Notes: a model not told the origin generated them from the letters alone. A stretch of DNA of 64,000 bases from Candidatus Protochlamydia naegleriophila (GCF_001499655.1 NZ_LN879502.1:2604001-2668000), one strand, 5' to 3'. Shown: positions 1-9,217, counted from the stretch's first letter. Numbers and translations are program-made.

Positions 1-73
1 GTTCCGCTTGCAGCTTAATAAGCGACGCAATGTCTTCTTCGTCTTCTATGAGCAATATTTTTGTTTTTTGCAT
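1..73 (-). CDS. Response regulator, N-terminal part (cut by window edge)
   Basis: Reading on the minus strand from an ATG at 73 gives a start typical of a receiver domain: a beta strand KILLIEDEEDIASL, in which the E-D-E acidic cluster forms the Mg2+-binding pocket next to the phospho-acceptor aspartate (outside the window). Only 24 codons are visible, so the output domain and any partner kinase are unknown. The family is clear (two-component receiver, often OmpR type), the specific function is not. It is divergent from nothing nearby: the F-box gene downstream in the window is also on the minus strand, 230 bases away. Confidence 0.75.
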   Translation of the reverse strand, partial: MQKTKILLIEDEEDIASLIKLQAE

Positions 74-307
74 CTTAACTCCATCAACTTTAAATATTTT
101 GATAGGTTCTTATAATTTAATTTCCAGTTATACTCAAGCTTGACAGATAAGTAACCCATCGTTTTGTCAAACTAAAACCTGAAATTAGTTCTACTAAAGC
201 ATTCCCTTGTATTTTATTATACAATACAATTTTAAATTTAACTAAATTTTTATTTAACATTAATTAAGCAATTGTTAAGTTATATTAAAAAGTTAATATA
301 ACAAGAA

Positions 308-1063
308 TCACTCATTGATCCATTGATCGAGCTCTTCGAAGACATCTTTAGATTCGGTATATTGTGCCATCCACTGAGGAGGCTCTCTGCTTGCCCCTTC
401 TGTTAGCCACTCTTCCACTTGATAGAGATGAATCTCTCGATAAACTGTTTCTTGAATTTTGGGCTTCAAGTCATCGGGCACAAACTCGAATGCCAATTTA
501 TTTGCTTGAACACCGCTCTGCAAAATAGGCAGATCTCTCTCAAGGGAGGACCCCCTATACTTTAGCATCATGCCATTGGATTTGACGAGAGATTCGAACA
601 GATAGCGATTATTCTCGACGAGGTGAGTAAAAGAAAAATTAGAGCGTAAACAGGGGGTCAGTTCGAGTAAGTTTTGAGTCCCTTGATAGCCTTTATCGAA
701 ACTTGCGATCATCGTTGCAAATTGTTTTTGCAAACGATCGGTCGGCCTCATGTTCACCGAAAGCGGGAGACAACCGGACCATTCTTTTGTCCGCATCTGT
801 TTAACAGCCGAAAGGAGCTGAATCGGAGGATAGTCGCTCCCCACAGCATAGAATTGTTTGCAAACTGGTAGAAGAGAGGCTGCCGATTGCTCGCATCCCA
901 AAAAATTAAAAATCTCTAATACCAATTCGTTTGGTAGAAACTGCGAAAAATCTGATTGGTCAGTTTTCTTCTTTTTATACGTTCTCCCATACTCTTCTTC
1001 TCCTTCGGACAAAACTCCCCAGCTCTTGCTTGTGCAAGAGTGCTCATCTCTCATTACTTTCAT
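308..1063 (-). CDS. F-box domain protein, putative secreted host-directed effector
   Basis: The 251-residue product carries an F-box at about residues 41-77 (LPNELVLEIFNFLG then SLLPVCKQFYAVGSD), the eukaryotic motif that binds Skp1 in SCF ubiquitin ligases. The N-terminal 35 residues are charged and lysine-rich and show no Sec signal peptide. The rest (80-251) has no repeat or fold that I recognise. Bacteria lack SCF complexes, so F-box proteins in intracellular bacteria are generally type III or IV secreted effectors; that is inference here. The gene stands alone between AT-rich spacers. The first ATG is used; Met4 is an alternative start. Confidence 0.7.
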   Translation of the reverse strand: MKVMRDEHSCTSKSWGVLSEGEEEYGRTYKKKKTDQSDFSQFLPNELVLEIFNFLGCEQSAASLLPVCKQFYAVGSDYPPIQLLSAVKQMRTKEWSGCLPLSVNMRPTDRLQKQFATMIASFDKGYQGTQNLLELTPCLRSNFSFTHLVENNRYLFESLVKSNGMMLKYRGSSLERDLPILQSGVQANKLAFEFVPDDLKPKIQETVYREIHLYQVEEWLTEGASREPPQWMAQYTESKDVFEELDQWINE

Positions 1064-1358
1064 AATATTTCAATACCTTTAAATTAATTTAAAAAAAATT
1101 ATAAAACTAAAATGTTAAGATTTGTTAAGAAATTTATTTTTATTTAAATAATTATTCATTTTTTTCAATTTAGATGAAGGAGTTATGATCAATAAGAGGA
1201 GGGATGGTTAGATGTACTTTTTGAGCGCTCGAGGGGTAAGTATTTGAATCTCTCTCTTAATAAATCCGTTCAAACACTCTATTTTTATCTTTATTTTTTT
1301 ATAGTTTATTCGTAGAATAATTATAAATTTTTCAAACTTCTATTTTTCTAAAGGCCTT

Positions 1359-2294
1359 ATGTTTTACGTGATTCTTCTTTATGCCTTATTTGCTAGCGTC
1401 TTTACGATTGCCAAAACAGGATTACAACATGCTCAACCCTTCTTCTTAGTAGGCACACGCATGTTGTTGGCAGGTTGCATCTTACTAGGATATCAGAAGA
1501 TCGTGAACAAGGTGAGTTTTTCGTTTGATAAGCAAACATGGTGGCGTATTTTTCAATTAGCGGCTTTTAACATTTATTTGACAAATGTTTTTGAATTTTG
1601 GGGTTTACAATACTTAACCTCGTTCAAAACCTGTTTTATTTATAGTTTATCCCCTTTCCTTTCGGCTTTATTTTGTTACATGCTTTTCTCTGAAAAGCTG
1701 ACGCGCAAAAAGTGGATGGGTCTTTTTATAGGCTTTTTAGGATTTTTACCTATTCTACTGAGTCAAACAAGCAATGAAGAACAAACAGGCCATTTACTTT
1801 TCTTTTCCTGGGCCGAGTTAGCCGTGATGATGGCAGCCATTTGCAGCGTCTATGGTTGGATTGTTTTGATGCAATTGGTCAACGAGCATAAGCTTGCTCC
1901 GATGACAGCCAATGGAACGAGCATGTTCATTGGCGGCGGTTTAGCCCTTGCCCATTCCTTAGCCGTTGAGACCTGGTCTCCGATTCCTGTTACAAACATT
2001 CCAATCTTTATAGAATGCACTCTGTTGTTAATTTTAATTTCCAATCTCATCTGCTATAATCTCTACGGAACTCTTCTCAAAAAGTATTCAGCAACATTTA
2101 TCTCTTTTGCAGGTTTTACGACTCCCCTCTTTACGGCTCTTTTTGGATGGATTTTCCTAGGCGAAGTCGTGACTTGGCCATTCTACGTTTCTTTTGTCAT
2201 TGTCTTTATAGGATTGCTCCTTTTCGATCAGGACGAGCTCAAAAAAACGTATCGAGACAGTTTGTTGGTGGCTCCCAAACCGACCGAGGCTTAA
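1359..2294 (+). CDS. EamA/DMT-family membrane transporter
   Basis: The 311-residue protein shows about ten hydrophobic helices arranged as two EamA halves (roughly residues 1-130 and 155-290), the layout of the drug/metabolite transporter superfamily. It lies in the inner membrane. The substrate cannot be read from sequence. Chlamydiae use DMT-type carriers for host metabolites, including an S-adenosylmethionine carrier in C. trachomatis, so nutrient import is as likely as efflux. An AAGG sits just upstream of the ATG. A strong nested hairpin follows the gene, so it looks monocistronic. Confidence 0.8.
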   Translation: MFYVILLYALFASVFTIAKTGLQHAQPFFLVGTRMLLAGCILLGYQKIVNKVSFSFDKQTWWRIFQLAAFNIYLTNVFEFWGLQYLTSFKTCFIYSLSPFLSALFCYMLFSEKLTRKKWMGLFIGFLGFLPILLSQTSNEEQTGHLLFFSWAELAVMMAAICSVYGWIVLMQLVNEHKLAPMTANGTSMFIGGGLALAHSLAVETWSPIPVTNIPIFIECTLLLILISNLICYNLYGTLLKKYSATFISFAGFTTPLFTALFGWIFLGEVVTWPFYVSFVIVFIGLLLFDQDELKKTYRDSLLVAPKPTEA

Positions 2295-2377
2295 TTATTC
2301 AAAAAATGTTTGTTTAAATTTTGTCAACTGATTATACACAAATTATGTGAAAAAGTTAGTATTGACTGCTCAAAGTC

Positions 2378-2432
2378 CTGGATTTAAGTCTTTGCCATAT
2401 GGCAATCATTTAAATCCAGTACTTGTGTTTTT
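2378..2432 (+). terminator. Nested hairpin after the DMT transporter gene
   Basis: CTGGATTTAA (2378-2387) pairs with TTAAATCCAG (2410-2419). Inside it lies the perfect palindrome TTGCCATATGGCAA (2392-2405). A T-rich stretch follows at 2426-2432. This is probably a terminator, though the T-run is a few bases later than usual. Confidence 0.55.
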
Positions 2433-2486
2433 ACGGATCTTTTTTTCGCACTAAGTTTTTTTGAAACACGGAATAGCTAGAGGGAT

Positions 2487-3533
2487 ATGACAACGGCCGA
2501 AAAAGAAGTTCTGCTCGAATTTGACAGGGAGTTCTACAAGAATCGCACGCAAGGATTAATAGATCCAGCCATCAACCGATTTCAGCGCATTTTAAAGTCT
2601 TATACGATTTTCAACCTCTTCTTTATCACATTGCTGCTGGCAGAGCTTATCTATTTTTTTGTGCACCTCACTTTTTTGGCTCAAACCTTCGTGCTGGCTA
2701 TTCATTTAGCCCTAATTATCGTCACCATTTTCTCCTATTTCACCATGCGCATGTACTTTCAAACTAGAAAGACAGAGCGTTTAATGGAATTGAGAACAGA
2801 GTTTCTACAAGCTTGCGAATCGAGCTTACAAGATCTCGAGGAATCTCCCGAATATCACCTAACCATTTCTTATGCCTGCTGCAAGTTGGCGGCCGACCTG
2901 CATGCTAATGAATACACCATCTACCCAGCCCCGTTCCGTCTCGATTTCTTGTCCCCTTCCTTTGAGAAGGTGAGCTGCTGGTTTCACTGGCAAGATGTGC
3001 ATTTAATGAAAGAGCTTCTTCTTCAAGCCTGCATCGAAGAACACATCAAATTGGTACGATTGGAGCCCACCAACTTAGAAACGCACACGGGCCTTGCAAA
3101 TGCTTATGTCATGTTATCCGGGCTCTACGTCGATCCAAGAACTGTGGAAGGGCTTGACGATGAGCGCTGGATTCCAGCCAATAAATACAATGAAACCTTT
3201 CAGCTAAAATTTCGAAGCATCGCTGAGCGTGCAATTGAAGAATTCAAGATTTTAAGCGATTATGCACCCCACGATCCCTGGGTCCATGCCCAGCTGGCTT
3301 ATAGCTATCATGACTTGCAAATGCCGACTGAAGAGATTCGGGAATATGAAATTATTCTTCAGCTGTGCCCTGACGACAAGGAAACTTTATTCAAATTAGG
3401 CAAGCTGTATTTCGAGCAAGGGCTGAATGCCAAGGGCTTGCACGTGTATGAAACGTTAAAAAAGTCTAACTACAAAAAAGCTGAGAGCCTGATCCATTTT
3501 TATGGTGCCTATGCAACCCATGCGAAAAACTAA
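2487..3533 (+). CDS. TPR-containing membrane protein of unknown function
   Basis: The 348-residue protein has two adjacent membrane helices at about residues 38-85 followed by a long soluble part. The C-terminal third (about 255-340) reads as tetratricopeptide-like helices, for example PWVHAQLAYSYHDLQMPTEE and a following ETLFKLGKLYFEQG unit. TPRs mediate protein contacts, so a scaffold at the inner membrane is the likely role; no catalytic motif is visible. GAGGG lies just before the ATG. It is 41 bases upstream of the zinc-ribbon gene and probably co-transcribed with it. Confidence 0.6.
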   Translation: MTTAEKEVLLEFDREFYKNRTQGLIDPAINRFQRILKSYTIFNLFFITLLLAELIYFFVHLTFLAQTFVLAIHLALIIVTIFSYFTMRMYFQTRKTERLMELRTEFLQACESSLQDLEESPEYHLTISYACCKLAADLHANEYTIYPAPFRLDFLSPSFEKVSCWFHWQDVHLMKELLLQACIEEHIKLVRLEPTNLETHTGLANAYVMLSGLYVDPRTVEGLDDERWIPANKYNETFQLKFRSIAERAIEEFKILSDYAPHDPWVHAQLAYSYHDLQMPTEEIREYEIILQLCPDDKETLFKLGKLYFEQGLNAKGLHVYETLKKSNYKKAESLIHFYGAYATHAKN

Positions 3534-3574
3534 TCGTTCTCAGCCAAAAGCATTCACAAAAGGAAAATGAAGTT

Positions 3575-4858
3575 ATGTTCTGCCCGCAATGCGGCGCGAA
3601 AGCGGATGATCAACATAAGTACTGCCCATCGTGCGGGAAGGTGATGAATCCAAATTCGCTAGATACCGCTCCCACAGAGCCTACGCCCCAGATTCGAAAG
3701 AAACCCATGCCACTTTGGTTTAAGATCTTGGTCGCCATTGCTGTTACCCTCCTAATTGGTGTAACAGCCGGAATTTTATTTACAGAGCGCCTAGTCGACG
3801 TGATAGATAATCAGCTCGAAGCTCTCCGGCAAAACGATGTTACCAAAGCGTATTACGGCTATACGTCGAAAGATTTTCAAGCAGCTACTTCCCAAGAGCA
3901 ATTTCGTGAATTCATCGAAACATATCCCGTTTTTTTAAACAATCAATCGGCCCACTTTACACAGCGTTCAATCGACAATAACATCAGCACTTTGAAGGGC
4001 AATTTAACCTCTCAAGACCATATCAATACGCCCATCGAGTATAAATTGATCAAAGAAGACGATAAGTGGAAAATTCTGAGCATTCGCCTGATAAAGCCAG
4101 ATCGCATTCCAGGAACAAAACCCTCAGGGAACATTCAAGACCTGATTGGAGTCGTTCAATCTCAACTTCAGGCCATCCAAGACGAAAAACTGGGCGATGC
4201 TTATCAGAATTACACTTCTAAAGAATTTCGCGAAGCTACTTCAGAGGCTGCTTTTGAAGAATTCATCAAGCGCTATCCTATCTTTAGCGACTATCAAACT
4301 GCCTCTTTTCATAAACGGCGGATCAGCGATGGAGTGGGCACCCTTTCAGTGATCCTCCAGACCGATCATTTGGCTGCTTACGTCAAATACTATCTGATTT
4401 ATGAAGATCATGCCTGGAAGATTTGGAGTCTGCGCATTCTTTCACCATCGGAAGAAGGCGACCAGGAACAGGGAAAAAATCAGCCAACCGTAAAAAAAGC
4501 GGCCCAAAAAGATGAAACGGTAGCTCCAATGAGCTTTGGTTCGATTCAACTTGGATCTTCGGCCAATGAAGAAGGAATCATTCAAAATCCTCAAACGATC
4601 TTTCCATCCGATCTGAGGGATCTGTATGTTGATTTGGAAATTAAGAACGGAAGCAAAGGCAGTATCATTTACTTGAGCCTACAACACATTGAAAGCGGCT
4701 CTTCTATTCCAGCCAAGGCAACCATCGAAGATGAGGGAGACACGATGCTAATGTCTGTTTTTTCCCCACCCAAAAGTGGTTGGCCAAAAGGGCATTATAA
4801 ACTAGTTGTCACGACCTCCTCTGGTTTGAACAAAATTGTTGATTTTGACATCGATTAA
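3575..4858 (+). CDS. Zinc-ribbon membrane protein with duplicated extracytoplasmic domain
   Basis: Residues 3-21 form a zinc ribbon with two CxxC pairs (CPQC and CPSC). A single membrane helix follows at about 48-70. Next come two similar domains of about 100 residues each (about 75-170 and 190-285). Both contain a Y-TSK-F-ATS-F-F pattern and end in KW/AWKI-S-R-I, resembling DUF4864-type folds; this is a clear internal duplication. The last about 110 residues form a separate beta-rich domain. The layout suggests a cytoplasmic metal-binding head with a periplasmic sensor or scaffold. The function is unknown. Confidence 0.6.
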   Translation: MFCPQCGAKADDQHKYCPSCGKVMNPNSLDTAPTEPTPQIRKKPMPLWFKILVAIAVTLLIGVTAGILFTERLVDVIDNQLEALRQNDVTKAYYGYTSKDFQAATSQEQFREFIETYPVFLNNQSAHFTQRSIDNNISTLKGNLTSQDHINTPIEYKLIKEDDKWKILSIRLIKPDRIPGTKPSGNIQDLIGVVQSQLQAIQDEKLGDAYQNYTSKEFREATSEAAFEEFIKRYPIFSDYQTASFHKRRISDGVGTLSVILQTDHLAAYVKYYLIYEDHAWKIWSLRILSPSEEGDQEQGKNQPTVKKAAQKDETVAPMSFGSIQLGSSANEEGIIQNPQTIFPSDLRDLYVDLEIKNGSKGSIIYLSLQHIESGSSIPAKATIEDEGDTMLMSVFSPPKSGWPKGHYKLVVTTSSGLNKIVDFDID

Positions 4859-4890
4859 GTCTAAACCTAGAAAAATCGCCGATGCTACGC

Positions 4891-4914
4891 CTGCCTTATC
4901 GCTTCACAAGGCAG
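4891..4914 (+). terminator. Hairpin between zinc-ribbon gene and rsmD
   Basis: CTGCCTT (4891-4897) pairs with AAGGCAG (4908-4914). There is no T-run, so it is a weak or factor-dependent terminator at best. Confidence 0.3.
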
Positions 4915-4967
4915 CCGCAGCTTTGGCGCCTCCATTACTCAAACTTTAACTCAAATCATACAGCGAC

Positions 4968-5555
4968 ATGTACATCATAGCAGGACAATATCGCCACCAA
5001 CGCCTAGTAACTCCCAAAGGCATGCAAACCCGCCCAACCGCTAGCCGCTTGCGCGAATCCCTCTTTAATATTTGCCAGGGCTTTATCGAAAATGCGCGCT
5101 TTCTCGATTTATTCGCAGGCTCTGGTGCCATTGGCTTCGAGGCACTCAGTCGCGGCGCTCTGGCTGTTACCTTTATCGATGCAAGCAAAGAAGCCGTTCG
5201 CTGCCAGCAAACCAATGCCTCCAAGCTAGATGTCCAAACGCAATGCCAGATTCTTCACGGCCAAGTCCTTACCCTTCTTCCCTGGCTTGAAAAACAGCGC
5301 AAACAATATGACATCATCTTTGCCGATCCTCCTTACGCGACGACAGACCATCCAGAAGAAAAACAATTCTATAGTGAAAAAATAGTCCGTTTTCTCGACG
5401 CTAGCACTTTGCTGGCCGAAAAGGGAGTACTCTTTATAGAAGAAGAGAGCCGCTTTGAACCTCAAATAAACGATTTAAGGAAATTGCAGCTGATCGACAG
5501 CAGACGCATGGGACATACGACCCTGCAACGCTACGAATGGAACGTGAGCCAATAG
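4968..5555 (+). CDS. rsmD: 16S rRNA (guanine966-N2)-methyltransferase RsmD
   Basis: RsmD methylates G966 of 16S rRNA in the assembled 30S subunit using S-adenosylmethionine. The 195-residue length is normal for the family. The SAM-binding motif LDLFAGSGAIGFEALSRGA lies at about residues 45-65, and the catalytic DPPY motif (FADPPYATT) near 118-125. The N-terminal GQYRHQRL and RPTASRLRESLFNI segment is also characteristic. No clear Shine-Dalgarno is seen before the ATG. A hairpin follows the stop codon. Confidence 0.93.
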   Translation: MYIIAGQYRHQRLVTPKGMQTRPTASRLRESLFNICQGFIENARFLDLFAGSGAIGFEALSRGALAVTFIDASKEAVRCQQTNASKLDVQTQCQILHGQVLTLLPWLEKQRKQYDIIFADPPYATTDHPEEKQFYSEKIVRFLDASTLLAEKGVLFIEEESRFEPQINDLRKLQLIDSRRMGHTTLQRYEWNVSQ

Positions 5556-5582
5556 ACTTCTTCCGAAATGTCCTGGTTCTCA

Positions 5583-5604
5583 AAAGCGCCATTTCTGGCG
5601 CTTT
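5583..5604 (+). terminator. Hairpin after rsmD
   Basis: AAAGCGCCA (5583-5591) and TGGCGCTTT (5596-5604) form a 9-bp stem with a TTTC loop. The downstream bases are CAAATAA, so the T-tract is limited to the stem end. Confidence 0.55.
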
Positions 5605-5876
5605 CAAATAATCCTCATTTTTTCTGCACTCAATCGCTCTCCGAGCTCATTTTATGTTTTGCCTCTTCTTACAGTTCCTTACGAGGCAAGGCAAGACAGC
5701 GACTCAAAGCCATGGAAAGATCAAAAAAGGATAAGAACGCATCTGAAACAAATCGCTCCTGGCTAGAAATGTTTCTTCTTTTCCAGAAAATCCTCAACCA
5801 CAAAAGAATAAATATATTGATTTATTTTAAAGCTCGGCTTAAAAAAAGATGCATTATATTGAAAAGGAGCCGAGAC

Positions 5877-6908
5877 ATGTTTAAATCTCTTATTGCCTTT
5901 ACAGCGAGCTGTTTGACAGCACTATCTTCCTTAAGCTTTGCAACGTGCGAGCAAAGTTTTGAGTTAGGAGTTGGTTGGAGAAGGGATAACTTGGATTGGA
6001 AGCTAAGCGATGTAGAATCAAGTTATATTTCAGCCGAAGTAGACTCTCATATCCACTTTAAAGACATCGAAATGTATTCCGCCTACGCAAAAACCAAGTG
6101 GGTCGGATCCGAATACTACGTCCGCTTATCGGCCGACTATGCCACATCATTCAAAGGACGCGCAAGAGAGACTTTTAAAATGAATAGCTCGCTCTTTGAT
6201 AGCAGCGATGTTTTCGCAATAACGAGCGACCCTATCAAACGGCGCAGCGAAGCCTATGATTTTGACATTGCCGTTGGCTATCCCTTCGCCTTTTGCTGCA
6301 ACCGCTTGAATATCGTTCCCTTAGTAGGCTTTTCCTACCATCGCCAGCGTTTAAAAGTCAAAGGTGGACGCGATTCCTCTCATTGCTCTTCTTCTTCTTA
6401 CTTTTCACCGCTTTACTCCTCTTCCGACTACGATTCTTCTTACGATAGCTCATATTTCTATAGCCCCTTCAGCTCTTCTATCTCATCAAATCCCTTTGCA
6501 GAACCTTCTAGCCGACCTGAAAATGTTGTTATCGCTAATGAACTGGGGCTTAGCACTTCAAGGAGATCATGCAATTACCGCTTTACATGGTATGGTTTCT
6601 ATGTTGGCACCGACATAGCGTATGCATTAGATCCTTGCTGGACCGTTTATTCAGAAATCGAATGCCACTTTTTAAACAATTGCCACCGCAAACGCAAGTC
6701 ATGGACAGGAGTTTACTTTGTAGATGGCTACCACCGCGATGATTGGTGCTATGGATTCAATACAAGCTTTGGTACAACATTTTCCATGTCCAACTGCTGG
6801 TACGCCACAATATCTGTCGACTATAAGTGGTGGAAATCGCACTCTCATCACGATGAGCTTAAATGGCAATCGGTTGGAGTCAATGCTGCCCTCGCGTACT
6901 CTTTCTAA
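5877..6908 (+). CDS. Secreted outer-membrane beta-barrel-like protein
   Basis: The ATG at 5877 is preceded by AAGGAG (5864-5869) and opens a clean Sec signal peptide (LIAFTASCLTALSSLSFA), so it is preferred over the longer open frame that begins at 5568. The mature protein of about 320 residues has alternating aromatic/polar strands, many cysteines, and ends in Phe (AALAYSF), the usual outer-membrane sorting end. Residues about 165-210 form a Ser/Tyr-rich loop likely to be surface exposed. It resembles the divergent porin-like families of environmental chlamydiae in style; no specific family is assigned. Pore or structural role is inferred. Confidence 0.7.
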   Translation: MFKSLIAFTASCLTALSSLSFATCEQSFELGVGWRRDNLDWKLSDVESSYISAEVDSHIHFKDIEMYSAYAKTKWVGSEYYVRLSADYATSFKGRARETFKMNSSLFDSSDVFAITSDPIKRRSEAYDFDIAVGYPFAFCCNRLNIVPLVGFSYHRQRLKVKGGRDSSHCSSSSYFSPLYSSSDYDSSYDSSYFYSPFSSSISSNPFAEPSSRPENVVIANELGLSTSRRSCNYRFTWYGFYVGTDIAYALDPCWTVYSEIECHFLNNCHRKRKSWTGVYFVDGYHRDDWCYGFNTSFGTTFSMSNCWYATISVDYKWWKSHSHHDELKWQSVGVNAALAYSF

Positions 6909-6930
6909 AAGAGCTTCGCTCCATAAATCG

Positions 6931-6976
6931 AAAAAGCCAGCCCCCTCTCAAGCATGAGAATGGGGCTGGCTTTTTT
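6931..6976. terminator. Strong terminator between convergent genes
   Basis: GCCAGCCCC (6936-6944) pairs with GGGGCTGGC (6962-6970), extended by an A-run before and a T-run (6971-6976) after, with an inner TCTCA/TGAGA pair. It can serve the outer-membrane gene on the plus strand and the MFS gene on the minus strand. Confidence 0.85.
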
Positions 6977-7028
6977 ATACACTAGGCATCTCGAAAAGAG
7001 CCTATCGACTCCATAAATAGAGCGATTT

Positions 7029-8231
7029 TTAGGCCACAGAACCCGCCAGCTCTGGCACCTCTTTGGGAAGACAATAAGTGGCATAAATCTGGATGAGAAA
7101 CAAAAGACCCAAAACGGCTAATGCCTTTACAGGGGCATAATCATCAAAAAAGGCAGTCATCACCCCAACCCCGCCAGGTCCCAAGGCCTCCGATACACAC
7201 CATACAAGCCCCATCAAAAAAGCATTGACCGAGCCTGGTCGCGTGGGCTCAAAGCGGGCCCCTAGAGCAATTCCAAGAGGATTTACCAAAGTCAGCGAAG
7301 CGCCCAACACAAAAAGAATTGTCAATCCAACCCACATCGAAATCCCTGCTGAAAACAAGATGGAATAAAAAGCTGCGCAGCTCACAATACCAGCAATCAA
7401 AATGATCAGGCGAGGCGAATACTTATCAGCCAAATACCCTGCCGGGACCATCATGAAGGCTCCACCTAAAATAAAACACATGTGCCCCCCGCCAAAACAA
7501 ACCCATTCGGCATGGCCAAGCGTTCTGAGAGCATCAGGCAAAATAAAAATCGTCCCCCATAAGATGGATTGATTGGCCACCTGAGAAAAGTAGAGCATGC
7601 GCAAGGGAGAAGATTTGAAAAAAGCCTTAAAATCCTTCAGGATTCCACGTGAAACGTGCGAGGAGGCAGCTGCTGTCGAAGGGAAGCGGTACAAAATGAC
7701 CATGAGAGCTACAATGGCAACTGGTAGCGCTAAAAGATAGGTCTGGCCATCCAAATTCGTATACGTGTACATAAAAATCAATTGACTGAACGCCAGGCCC
7801 AGGCTCCCGCCAGAGGCAAAAATAGCCATTAACAGCCCTCTTCTGGAGGGAACTAAGCTGCTCATCAATCCCCCAGCAGCCGGATGGAAACTGCCAGATC
7901 CTATGCATGTCAGCATATAGAGGCAAAATAAGGCTCCATAGTTAGCAAAACTTGCTAAAAACGTGCTCGCAATTGCCAACAGCAGACCCAAAATCATAAA
8001 ATGCTTGCGATAGCCCCGATCGCTAAATGCCCCAAAAAATAGCTGAGACCCTTCACCAATCAAGGCCCCCGCTGCAACCACAAGCCCTGCCTTAGCAAGA
8101 TCAAGCTGCGCCAAAGATTTATAGACAGGCCAAATGCCCAACATCGTATCAACAAAAAAATGGGAAAGCCAAGTCAAAACAAGCAATGGAGCCAATGATA
8201 AAGAAACGGATTGCTTTACAGGAGTAGACAT
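7029..8231 (-). CDS. MFS transporter, fosmidomycin-resistance (Fsr)-like
   Basis: About twelve hydrophobic helices over 400 residues place this inner-membrane carrier in the major facilitator superfamily. The loop GAFSDRGYRKHFM matches the helix 2-3 MFS signature. The early segment HFFVDTMLGIWPVY and the FHPAAGG segment recall the Fsr group. Substrate is unknown; efflux of a small compound is the default inference. The start at 8231 (MSTPVKQ) was chosen because the upstream 13 residues of the longer frame (start 8270) look unlike the family; the longer start cannot be excluded. Confidence 0.8.
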   Translation of the reverse strand: MSTPVKQSVSLSLAPLLVLTWLSHFFVDTMLGIWPVYKSLAQLDLAKAGLVVAAGALIGEGSQLFFGAFSDRGYRKHFMILGLLLAIASTFLASFANYGALFCLYMLTCIGSGSFHPAAGGLMSSLVPSRRGLLMAIFASGGSLGLAFSQLIFMYTYTNLDGQTYLLALPVAIVALMVILYRFPSTAAASSHVSRGILKDFKAFFKSSPLRMLYFSQVANQSILWGTIFILPDALRTLGHAEWVCFGGGHMCFILGGAFMMVPAGYLADKYSPRLIILIAGIVSCAAFYSILFSAGISMWVGLTILFVLGASLTLVNPLGIALGARFEPTRPGSVNAFLMGLVWCVSEALGPGGVGVMTAFFDDYAPVKALAVLGLLFLIQIYATYCLPKEVPELAGSVA

Positions 8232-8713
8232 ATCAGCCTTATGGTTAATAACTCTGCATACATACCTCAACGCCTCAAAGACTCTAACTATCAGTAAAAT
8301 AAAAATTGAAGCGTGTCAAAAGAAAAAACTTCGAGCTGTTAACCATTGCAATGCATGTTTCCAGCCGGAAAAGAACAAAGTTGAATTAAAGAAAATAATG
8401 AAAATCTTCAGTTATTATAAATAATATTTAATTATTTTTAAATAAAAAATTTATTATCTAATAAAAATTTTAATTAAGTCTCAAATACCAAATTTTGTTT
8501 TTCCCCCTTACTTAGTCCATTTAAATCCTTTTATTTAAGAACAGAAGCTTTTAACAGGAGCAGTGGATATTTAAGCAAGAGATGGGGAGGCGGGCTCTTG
8601 TTTGTGATAGACAAAAAATTATTGATGCTTTTATGGTCGGAATAAGATTCAACAAATCAGTTGATAGATGTTGACTCACTCCCTTACATCCTCTTTCCCC
8701 TTTTGGAGGCTCT
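8232..8713. other. Intergenic leader region of the secreted-peptide operon
   Basis: The spacer is AT-rich between 8400 and 8530. A 9-bp stem-loop, AAGCAAGAG (8573-8581) with CTCTTGTTT (8595-8603) around a purine-rich loop, lies about 110 bases before the first small gene and may sit in its 5' untranslated region. A loose promoter candidate is TTATTG, 18 bases, TAAGAT near 8615-8650. A 96-codon open frame at 8134-8424 has no coding character and overlaps the MFS gene. Confidence 0.35.
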
Positions 8714-9217
8714 ATGGAAAGCAAATGTCTAGCAAAAGCAGCTCTTGCAGCTTTTTTGTTAGCGTCGATTTTGCCAGTTGATGGTCAAGCGGATATTGAG
8801 GTCATGGAAGCCCATCAGACCTATTTGGCAAGTGCAGCATGTGGTCATTTATCCGGCTATGATTCCTATCAGCCACAGTCCTATACATCATCTTATGAGG
8901 TCCCTGGCGATTATTCTTATGAATACGACAATCGTCATTACCTTTATGAAAAGCGCCCTTATGATACGGGAACCTATTACTATGATCGTTCAGGCAGCAG
9001 ATACGAGGGCATGAACCGTTATAATGGTTATTACAACACGAGCTACAATGCAGGCAATTATACATCTGGCATCAGCAGTTATCCTGGCACCAGTACAGGA
9101 CCTGGCATCAGCAATGGTTACCATGCTACGCCGAAGGGTATTTATAGTACAGACAGCCGGTATTATGACCGCAACATAAGACCGAATCCCGACGCTTACT
9201 ACCAATCAAGAAGATAA
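8714..9217 (+). CDS. Secreted Tyr-rich protein, candidate MNIO substrate 1
   Basis: This 167-residue protein starts with a signal peptide ending near LPVDGQA (residues 20-26). A short conserved segment follows (HQTYLASAACG, Cys43 being the only mature cysteine), then a low-complexity tail with 27 tyrosines in total and ending RR. Leader and segment are shared with the next two genes, so the three are paralogs. Because a DUF692 (MNIO) enzyme and a DUF2063 partner follow, the Cys segment is a candidate site for oxidative modification, as in bufferins; the tail is far longer than in known bufferin precursors. TTGGAGG gives a strong ribosome site. Function is inferred, not proven. Confidence 0.6.
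   Translation: MESKCLAKAALAAFLLASILPVDGQADIEVMEAHQTYLASAACGHLSGYDSYQPQSYTSSYEVPGDYSYEYDNRHYLYEKRPYDTGTYYYDRSGSRYEGMNRYNGYYNTSYNAGNYTSGISSYPGTSTGPGISNGYHATPKGIYSTDSRYYDRNIRPNPDAYYQSRR

Noticed and set aside
5568-5876. In-frame 103-codon extension of the outer-membrane protein
   Set aside because: It would run through the rsmD hairpin and bury a clear signal peptide; AAGGAG marks 5877 as the start.
8134-8424. Plus-strand 96-codon frame
   Set aside because: It overlaps the MFS start region and an AT-rich spacer and has no coding character.
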